In this document: positions 56,277 through 64,000 of the stretch, piece after piece
Position numbering within the stretch: the stretch's first letter is position 1
Layout of the letters: the number at the start of each line of letters is the position of its first letter
Assembly: GCA_014905825.1 (NCBI GenBank)
Contig: JACGCN010000001.1
Coordinates: 2,046,001-2,110,000 of the forward strand
Direction of reading: 5' to 3'
Length of the DNA stretch: 64,000 nt
Origin: Lyophyllum atratum
Taxonomy: Eukaryota > Basidiomycota > Agaricomycetes > Agaricales > Lyophyllaceae
Translations under genes and position numbers: made by a program
The notes under the pieces: model-generated
Seen by the model: the letters and a program-made list of their open reading frames with translations, nothing else
Databases searched by the model: none
Told to the model about the DNA's origin: nothing

Positions 56277-58673
56277 ATGTCCCGTATACCCGTTCCCTCT
56301 CACTCCCCTTCAAGTCTCCGCAACTCGGCCAGTTCTCCTGTTCCCTTCCCTGGTGAACGATCCTCTTCTCCTCTACCTCGTCAGGTCACACGTTCAAATA
56401 CCACCGCCTCGATGTCTACCTTGTCCTATGGAGGTTCCGTCTCGGAAACCAGGAAGAAGCAGTCGAAGAGAGACGAGGTTCGCGTGCTGCACACCATGTC
56501 GACGTCAGCAGAGTAATGACCACTTTTTTTCATCTCCGTAGGCTATCCGGAAGAAAATTGAGGGCGAGTTGTCGCGTAAGCGCACCATTTCTACCACCCA
56601 TGGCCAACGCAGTGGTAAGAGAGGAAAAGCAACCGCGGCAAAAGGAACCGTTGCTGCGCTCAAGCCCACCCCTGCCCTGACCGTTCCGGAGAGCATTACG
56701 GTCGCAGAGGCCAGCCAGCTATGCGCGGCCAAGAGGACTGACTGTGTTCTCGTTGTCGATGAGGAGGAGGGTTTGAGCGGGATTTTCACCGCCAAGGATC
56801 TAGCGTATCGCGTATGGATGGTCGTAATATTTCTTTCGCTCTCTAATCCTCGGAAATAGGTCACTGCGGAGGGCCTTGATCCCCACACGACTCCCGTCCA
56901 CCAGATCATGACGCGCAACCCGATGGTTACTCGTGACACCACCAGTGCGACCGAGGCGCTGCAATTGATGGTCTCGCGGCATTTCAGGCATTTGGTGCGA
57001 CATTCCCTTGCACAGCGCGTAAATATGTATATTCAAACGTTTCGTCTACTTCTAGCCCGTGTGTAACGAGGATGGAAACGTTGTCGGCCTCCTCGATATC
57101 ACCAAGGTCTTCCACGAAGCTCTTGGCAAAGTTGAGCGCAGTTCTGCCGCATCCGAGCAACTTTTCAGCGCTATGGCTGGTGTTCAGTCAGAACTTGGCG
57201 GTGTGGGCTCTAATCCCCAGGCTGCAGCTATGCTTGCTTGGGCTGAGAAGCTCCGCGAGAAGACCGCATTGCCTGACTTGACCACCGTCATGGACTCGCG
57301 CACCCAGGCCGCCACTGTCGGCCCCAAAACCACTGTGCGGGAGGTCGCGAAACTGATGAAGGAGAGACGCACCACTGCAGTCTGTGTTATGGAGGGTGTA
57401 AACCCAGCCACGCCGGGTGTCAATGGTGGATCGCGAATTGCTGGAATTTTCACCAGCAAGGATGTTGTTTTGCGTGTCATTGCGGCCGGATTGGATGCGG
57501 GACGGTGTAGTGTGGTTAGGGTCATGACGCCTCACCCTGATACTGCATCTCCAGCTACGACTATTCACGATGCGCTCAAGAAGATGCACAGTGAGTAGTG
57601 TACGATGAAACATAGGCTTTGGCTCATTCCAATTATTTAGATGGCCACTACCTCAATCTCCCAGTGGTTGAAGACGACGGTCGCCTGGCTGCCATTGTTG
57701 ATGTCCTTACATTGACATATGCCACTTTAGAGCAGGTCAGTACATCCTTGCGTGACTTGCTCCTAGCTAAAACGTGCGTTTGCAATAGATGAACGCAGTG
57801 AGCGGTGAGGGTGCTGCGTCTGAAGCCGAGGGTGGGCCAATGTGGGGTCGCTTCTTTGAATCTATCGGACACGACGATGCCGAGTCTGTCATGTCTGGGT
57901 CTCACCACGGGCCCTCTGACATTCGTTCCCTCCAGTCTCTTCACGGGATGGACCACGTACAACAGTCTCCCTATTCCGAAGTGCACCCCAACGATTCAGC
58001 TTCCGTCGTAGACGACGACCCCGTCTCTGCCTTGGAAGGATACCCACGTCAGAAAGGCATCTCCGTCCCCTCTATCGCTGGGCCTCTGCCCGTTGATGAC
58101 GGAACATATGTGTTCAAATTCCGTACACCCAGCGGAAGGACCCACCGATTCCAATCTCGCCATGACGATATTGAACATCTTCGTGAAGTCGTTGCAGGAA
58201 AACTGGCCACAGACCCCTTCTTCACCGAGTTCGGGTCTTCTGGGGAGTCTGACACTAGACCCGACCCCATTGATTTCCACCTCTCTTACACAGACGCCGA
58301 CGGTGACAGTGTTCTCATCACCTCGGACAGTGATGTGTCAGATGCTGTCGGAGTTGCTCGTAAGGCGGGGACGGACCGTGTTGTGCTATTCGTGCAGGGA
58401 GGCAAGGGCTGGGCGGAGGCTGGCGCTGATAAGAGCGAGGCGAAGGCCGCTGAAGTCACGGCCGCTGCACAAAAGGAAGTGAAGGAGGTCGAGATCGCCG
58501 AGGCTATCGCTGAACCCCCTGTGTATACCCCACCGTCGCCACCCCCTGCTCCTCTTCAAGAAGAGGTCTTTGGAATACCCAAGGATCTGCTACTCCCTGC
58601 AAGCATCGGGGCGTTGGCAGTGGTCATCATCGGTATCTTTACGATCTCACGTTTGACTGCGAATAATTATTAG
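56277..58673 (+). CDS. CBS-PB1 domain membrane protein (Mug70-like)
   Basis: It starts MSRIPVPSHSPSSLRNSASS with a Ser/Pro-rich N-terminus. Four CBS motifs follow in two Bateman pairs: ALTVPESITVAEASQLCAAK with GIFTAKDLAYRV; QIMTRNPMVTRDTTSATEAL with GLLDITKVFHEAL; ATVGPKTTVREVAKLMKERR with GIFTSKDVVLRVIA; and VMTPHPDTASPATTIHDALK with AAIVDVLTLTYATLEQ. A PB1 domain (YVFKFRTPSGRTHRF ... DGDSVLITSDSDVSDAV) and a C-terminal tail anchor (LPASIGALAVVIIGIFTISR) complete it. CBS pairs usually bind adenine nucleotides and PB1 mediates oligomerisation. Fission yeast Mug70 has the same order; its role is poorly known. Confidence 0.9.
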
Positions 58674-58968
58674 GACCCTGGAATTCACAAATTGTTAGTA
58701 AACACAGTTTTTCTCATAGGTTTCATTGCTTCCAAAACGCTTCTTTCCCTCCGACTTATGACATATATATTTCCTAACGACGATACGAGCACCTTAGACC
58801 AGTTATATTATTCCTCTGTTCACCGTTTTCTGCATTGGAAATTGAGATGGTCGATCGTGCATTGAAAGCCCGCGAGCAAATTTCGAACAATGCAGCTCAC
58901 GTGTCTGTCTCGTCGCGTTCCGAAATCGGCGTCAATTGTGCCCATAGAACTACCCTCGGACGCTCATC

Positions 58969-60536
58969 ATGCCCAAGTCTGAACGCGAAGAGACTGTGTC
59001 TGCTCTGGTAATTCCTTCTTCATCCCCTCTTCTTGCCACCGTTCAAACGCTCATATTTCCGTGCAGACGGCCCGAATTTTCTCGGCCATGGTCAACGAAC
59101 TTGTCATGGATGCGACTCTGCAGGCGCACCATGAGGTGATCCGGAGTCGGACTATATGTCGTATATGCAATACCCAGTGCGCCGTTATCTCTTCTTCTCT
59201 GGACCTTCATACTTATGCTGGCGGGGCTGATAGCTGTGGTGCAGGTAACGGACCCGTTCACTCTACCCCCGCTCATCGTGTACTGAGGTATCTCACGAAG
59301 TACATGCTCCCGGATCCTCCACCGCGACCTCTCAAGCCACGATGTTGGCTTCAAGGGCTGGAACCCCTGCGTCTGCGGTCGACGCGAAAACCACCAACGG
59401 GTCCTCCGGAACGGGTACAAATACGCCGACGAGTGTCAAGGACGGGAATCTATACATGGACTGCGTGAACTGCTCTCGGCAGGTGTGTTTCCATGCATTA
59501 CAGCTGTCTGTAAGCCCCACTTATCTCCTGCGGTAGATTGCATCCAATCGCTACGCGCCACACCTCAGCTCGTGCATGGGTCTTGCTTCAGCACGTAGAG
59601 GCGCTGCTCGTGGGACCAACAAGTCTAAGTAAATCCCTAATATCCCACGTTACGGCCATACACTGCATTCTTACGTTCAATTATGTGACGCAGGCCACCT
59701 TCAGACGCGGGCCGATCTGTCTCCCCCGACTCCGACGCGGGAGATATCTCAAATGAGAGTCCTAAAGGAAAGGGCAAGGGGAAAGCGATGAGCAAACGTG
59801 ATGGTGAGCAAATACATTGCGATGCTTATAGATTCCGCTACTCATATCTATGACCAGACGAAGCCGAGTTCAACCTCAAGCGAAAGAGGGTATGCTCCAC
59901 TTATCTCGTTACATAACTTCGTATACTCATCTCCTGGATGAATAGCACGATTCGCCTCAAGTGTCGCCTGTCAAGAACCAGAAAAAGCAGAAAACATCAG
60001 GTGCGACGCTCATTTCCTCGACTTGTACCTTCCCTCAAGATGTGCAGGGTCACCAGTTTCCAGACTCAAGGCTGGACCTGATAAGAAAGGGCCACGGAAA
60101 AATGTACGTGAAATTTACATCTGCTTTAGCGCTCTTATACATTCTTTTAACCAGTCACATTATTCGCCTTCAAATTCACAGTCCAAAGTGCCCTCCAAAC
60201 TCAGAGACTCCTCAACAGCTTCCTTCATTGGGGGCTCTTCAACCTCTCTATCATCTCGCGAATCCTCCCCGGACGGAGCCTCCGTCGCGACCCCTGCGTC
60301 TTCGTCGTTTTCCCGCAGTCCCCATGTCAAGAACCGTGCCATGCCGAATAAGAAAATCAAGGCTAATGGCGTTGGTCCTCCAAAGCGTCCGAGTCCTCCT
60401 CGGCCGCCGCCAATACATGTTCCAGACTATACAATCGGTATGTTGCGACAAGTACCGCAGTCGACGAACTTGCTGACCCGCTACAGATGTCGAGGGAGAA
60501 GAGACCGGCTCCTCGACCGATACGGACAGCTCATAG
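58969..60536 (+). CDS. SGF11: SAGA deubiquitinase-module zinc protein Sgf11
   Basis: A gene with many small exons. It starts MPKSEREETVSAL, then TARIFSAMVNELVMDATLQA (the N-terminal helix that in yeast Sgf11 packs on Sus1 and Sgf73), a variable Ser/Thr/Gly linker, and the Sgf11 zinc finger NLYMDCVNCSRQIASNRYAP, HLSSCMGLASARRGAARGTN (C-x2-C...H-x3-C). The rest is basic and Ser/Pro-rich (KGKGKGKAMSKRD; PPKRPSPPRPPPIHVPDYTI) and ends GSSTDTDSS at 60536. In the family, Sgf11 docks the Ubp8 deubiquitinase on nucleosomes to remove ubiquitin from H2B. It is longer than yeast Sgf11 because of the disordered C-terminus. Convergent with the MFS gene (253 bp). Confidence 0.85.
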
Positions 60537-60789
60537 TGTAACACGCCCACCCCCATTTTTATTCCTCATATACGCCTGTTTCAGGTTCCGTCGCGCACTC
60601 GCTTGTATGTTTATTTATTTCATGGTGGATCTGAGGATTTGCACAGCACATGAGGAAAGGTCTATTTTGGAGATCTACGATGGAAACGGATATATACAAA
60701 TAATATGTACATAGAAAAACTATATTACCTAGGAACCTGGGGATGACGGAATGATAGGTCTATCGAGAAGCGGGAAAAGTCTGTCACAA

Positions 60790-63405
60790 TTAGTCTAGAG
60801 AGATACGCGTCGGTAAGCGGGATGGGAACAGGGACCAGAGGCAAATTAAGACAACTCCAAGCGGAACGGTCAGGTATGTCATCGTCTGGATGCCCTTAAC
60901 GCTGGAGACGGCGCCAACGATAAATGGGAACACCGCTGAAGGGATTGTTAGTATCACTGCAAAGGAGGTCAAGTGTTAATGAGCCTACCGCTGCCAATGC
61001 TTCCGAAGGCGGATCTGTAAAGGCACAGGCAACATCAGGGGCTCCGAGCAATATGAACCACGATAAAAATGCTTACATCAACCCCATACTGATCATATGC
61101 ACCTCAGATGGTAGGATGTCATTCGCTAGTCTGAGGATTGCAGGGAATAGAGGTCCGTAGAGGGCACCGATGACACTAGCAGAGACTGCATTCTGAATGG
61201 TTGAATTGATGAACCAGATTAAGAGCTGCATGACAAGGGCGACCGCTGGTTGCATGAAAGTTAGGGCCGTATGATGACATGGGGTGCGGAATGGGACGGA
61301 CATCTGGAAAGATAAGATGTTGTCAGACGGGCACGCTCGAAGAGTCTGAATGGAAGCTTACAGGCATGCGAGAACCGTCAACTTCCTTTGAGTAAAGGAT
61401 AAACTGAATGCGCTGTTAGGGTATATGGCTACAATGTTGAAGTCCCAGATACTTACCGGGGGACGAAATAACCCCATGCGAAGCGTCCAACAGTGATCCC
61501 TCCCCAGAAGCCAGAGGTTACATAGCCCGCTGTTTTGGGATTCGCGTGCTAAGATAATATGAGTAAGTCATCAGGAAGCGAGATATCAACGACCATACCC
61601 TCGCTCCCAGAAGATAGGTGACCATCTGCCGCAGTCTACCGTGAGTAAGTGACATAGACCGGAAGAATAACAACTCACGAATCCCTGTGTTGTCGTTTCG
61701 CTGCAGTGAAAGCTTTGAGTAAAAAACAAGCGCGAGTAACTGTTCTAGGCAAACCTTCCGCAATACATCATCGCAAAGATAGATAGCGCCCAGTGATAAA
61801 GCAAAGAGAGAGTGAGGCGAAGAGCTAATCAAATTTAGATTGGTCAATTTCAGTTCTGCACTCGCGTGGCTATTGTTCCGGGCTTACTGGATCTGTGAGG
61901 AGCCACTGCGACTAGGCTGGATTCCGACAGGTGTTTCGGGTATTCATCGATTGGGGAAGACGGTGGGGACAATGTTTGGCTCATCTCGACGGTCGCCTCT
62001 TCCACCTCCGCGGAATTCTCCGAAGCAGTTGGCTTGAACGCAAAGAATAGCAGGACAGTATTGATACCAGAGAGCACGAGCGATCCGAAGTAGAAGCGGG
62101 CCCAAGGAATACCACTTGAAATTATGGTCTGGCAAGCGAGCGGCGATAAACCCGCACCGAGACCTGCGTGAAACAAGTTATAGAGAGTGCATTGTAAGGT
62201 GTACAGACGACAGACTTACTCCACAGTCCATAGGAATATCCGAGAGATTGTTGAGGACCAGAGGCAAAATAAGCGTTCCTGAGCGTAGTAGTTCAATAAT
62301 AAGAATGAGAGGGTAGTGGAGAGCGAATTACAAGGATGCTGAACGGACGTTAGCATCGAGTTCAGGAATTCAGTGATTTAGTGGCCTACCTGTCAAAAGT
62401 CCTCGGGAAAATGCTGCGACGGCATAGGCCATGAATGTACCGGGATACCCAGTCCTGCTGCCTATCATGACGAAATATGAGGCATGCACAATACTAGAAA
62501 ACACCAACACCAGATGTCTGGCTTGGGACGCGGAATGTCGGGTATTGTGGATTTTCTTGCGGGAACATGATTTAGAGAGCCAGGGTACATAGGGTATCAA
62601 TGAATTTGTCGAAGAATCGGCTGCGCAACGTCCCAAAAAAGTCATCACAGGTTCGACGAGAATGGTCCCAGTAAAGAATCTGCCAAAAGAAAACGTGAGG
62701 TCTTGTATTGAATATGGTCTTGGGCGACGAACCCGCAGGTGCTACCAGCAAACAGCAGGGAGGATGTCATTGGATTTAAATGGAAATCAGCAGTGAAGTC
62801 TGTGCCGGGGTCAATATAGGAGTAGAAATGACGACGCTTTATCGCTCACAAGGCAAGACGGTTCCAGTCACTGTTCGGACCAAACAAGGACTCAGTCATA
62901 ATTATAGAGATGATCACGACCGGTGCTCACCTCCATCTCCCCAACCACAGAGGAAGTAAGCAAAGAAGCCGCTTGTTAGACGCCATTTTAGCCGCTCTAG
63001 TTCTGAGGAGGAACGATGATTCACATCCGTCGCGGAACTAGTAGATGATGTTTTGCTCCTTGGGCGGACCAAGGTTTTGGTGGGGGGTGGGGCCAAGGTA
63101 TACAACACCGGCGCAGAACCGTTTTGTCGCGCAACTGACGTGCTAGTGAAATAATCGGATACATGGGCGTTACAAAGAGGAGAAAGAGAATGTGGGGTGG
63201 AAGTGTTGGAAGAGTCGGGGGTGTAGTCGCTGTCTGAGATTTCGAGGAGGGCTGGTTCATCTAGTATAGCACTGTCATTTGAAGCGGGAGTAATCGGGGA
63301 GAAAAGGCGAGGAACAGCGTTAAGGGAGAGATGCGAGCTGCGCCTCCGGCCCCTAAGAGTTGTCTGGCACGATTCTAATACAACAGGACGAAGAAGAGAA
63401 GTCAT
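60790..63405 (-). CDS. MFS transporter, Bsc6-like
   Basis: A gene with about a dozen exons. The start at 63405 gives MTSLLRPVVLESCQTTLRGR and a long Ser/Pro-rich cytosolic N-terminus. The first helix LTSGFFAYFLCGWGDG continues after an intron as VTGTVLPCE, the GVNDG/WSDGxTGTVLP block of this MFS branch. Later segments: FMAYAVAAFSRGLLTG, NAYFASGP, LGAGLSPLACQTIISSGIPW, FYFGSLVLSGINTVLLFFAF, a central acidic/Ser loop (TLSPPSSPIDEYPKHLSESS), VSASVIGALYGPLFPAILRL, and the end MTYLTVPLGVVLICLWSLF then PSRLPTRISLD (stop at 60790). Twelve helices are expected. The substrate is unknown; relatives are annotated only as general substrate transporters. Exon borders are approximate. Confidence 0.82.
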
Positions 63406-64000
63406 TTGGGAAGCTGGGGAGGTCAAATTGTACCATCGCCCATAATATACGCCAAAAACGACAAAATGGGGTTGTCGAAGGTCTTCCGCAAAACGGAATT
63501 GACACTGTTAATGTTTCATTTCTGGTGTGCGATACAACCTTTCGGACCGCGGTGCAATACCAAGAGGTGTATGCGATTGGATGCGCACACAGGAGTTGCC
63601 ATATGGCGCAGAAATTTCGGCGTTTCACGAGACCAAGAAGTCAAGGGTCATAAAACTTCTCGCTGGTAGGGCATAGGGAATAATTCGCTTTCGGTGTGTC
63701 GGGCGATAAACATAAGGCATGTTATAGATCGCTTCCGGCCTGAAGGCAAAAAGGTATCCCGGATGGCTAGATATGTCACGTAATTTGGAACGGATCTTCG
63801 TTCCATGCAGACTTAGGCACCCTGGATCTCCCTGGATAAGCAGATATTTCGTAATTTGAACAGCCGAACCTAGATACCTTGATAGAACGTGTCTCCAGGG
63901 AAAGCATATGGCCGTTGATGTATTGTTTGGAGGAATCGCGGAATCGAACCGGAATTACTTCTCTCGGCTCGTGACCGCTTTCGATGAATCCTTCCAGCCC
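63406..64000. other. upstream region of the MFS gene, no recognised gene
   Basis: Only short frames on both strands, none with family features. Part of it should be the promoter and 5' leader of the MFS gene. GGAATCGCGGAATCGAACCGG at the right edge resembles a tRNA T-arm but does not fold as one in the visible part. Confidence 0.4.

Noticed and set aside
63937..64000. Possible tRNA on the minus strand (GGTTCGATTCC B-box match)
   Set aside because: The T stem has a mismatch and no acceptor or anticodon stem fits in the visible part; the window ends before it could be judged.

Overview
This window is nuclear DNA of a filamentous basidiomycete, most likely an agaricomycete. The host genes are dense, carry many 45-65 base GT-AG introns, and read as conserved fungal housekeeping proteins. 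The mobile DNA is also typical of mushroom-forming fungi: a chromodomain Ty3/gypsy element, a KDZ (Kyakuja-Dileera-Zisupton) element, and a large transposon whose transposase contains an exonuclease domain.

Layout. 1-3826: a sparse flank with a Yippee-type zinc protein (minus strand), one unresolved coding-like block, and the former upstream region of mph1. 3827-38057: one 34 kb island of nested transposons. Two tandem copies (A and B, each 6,359 bp once insertions are removed) of a transposon with 28-bp terminal inverted repeats sit between an exact 8-bp duplication, AATTTCTA. Copy A was hit by a 695-bp MITE (TA target) and by a Ty3/gypsy element with identical 672-bp LTRs (5-bp duplication CACCT). 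The gypsy gag was then hit by a 10,956-bp KDZ element (7-bp duplication ACGCAGA). Removing the KDZ element and one ACGCAGA restores the gag-pol frame exactly.

38127-63405: a compact run of host genes: MPH1/FANCM helicase, threonine aldolase, a small ZNF706-like zinc protein, TIM10, UTP4, an Mpv17/PMP22 protein, a secreted His/Asp-rich protein, PTH2, HAS1, a TMEM33/Pom33 protein, a small membrane protein, a CBS-PB1 membrane protein, SGF11 and an MFS transporter. They share no single pathway, though UTP4 and HAS1 both act in ribosome biogenesis, and TIM10, Mpv17 and PTH2 are linked to mitochondria.

Most interesting: the transposon in copies A and B encodes a 10-exon, 1,549-codon protein. It looks like a DDE-type transposase with a complete WRN-like DEDDy 3'-5' exonuclease inserted between the second and third catalytic acidic residues. 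Every difference I found between A and B is a CpG transition, and one of them makes a stop codon in B; A is broken by the gypsy element. The KDZ element carries a tRNA-like gene, a long unrecognised accessory gene and a transposase lacking its N-terminus. The whole island lies 69 bp upstream of the mph1 start codon.
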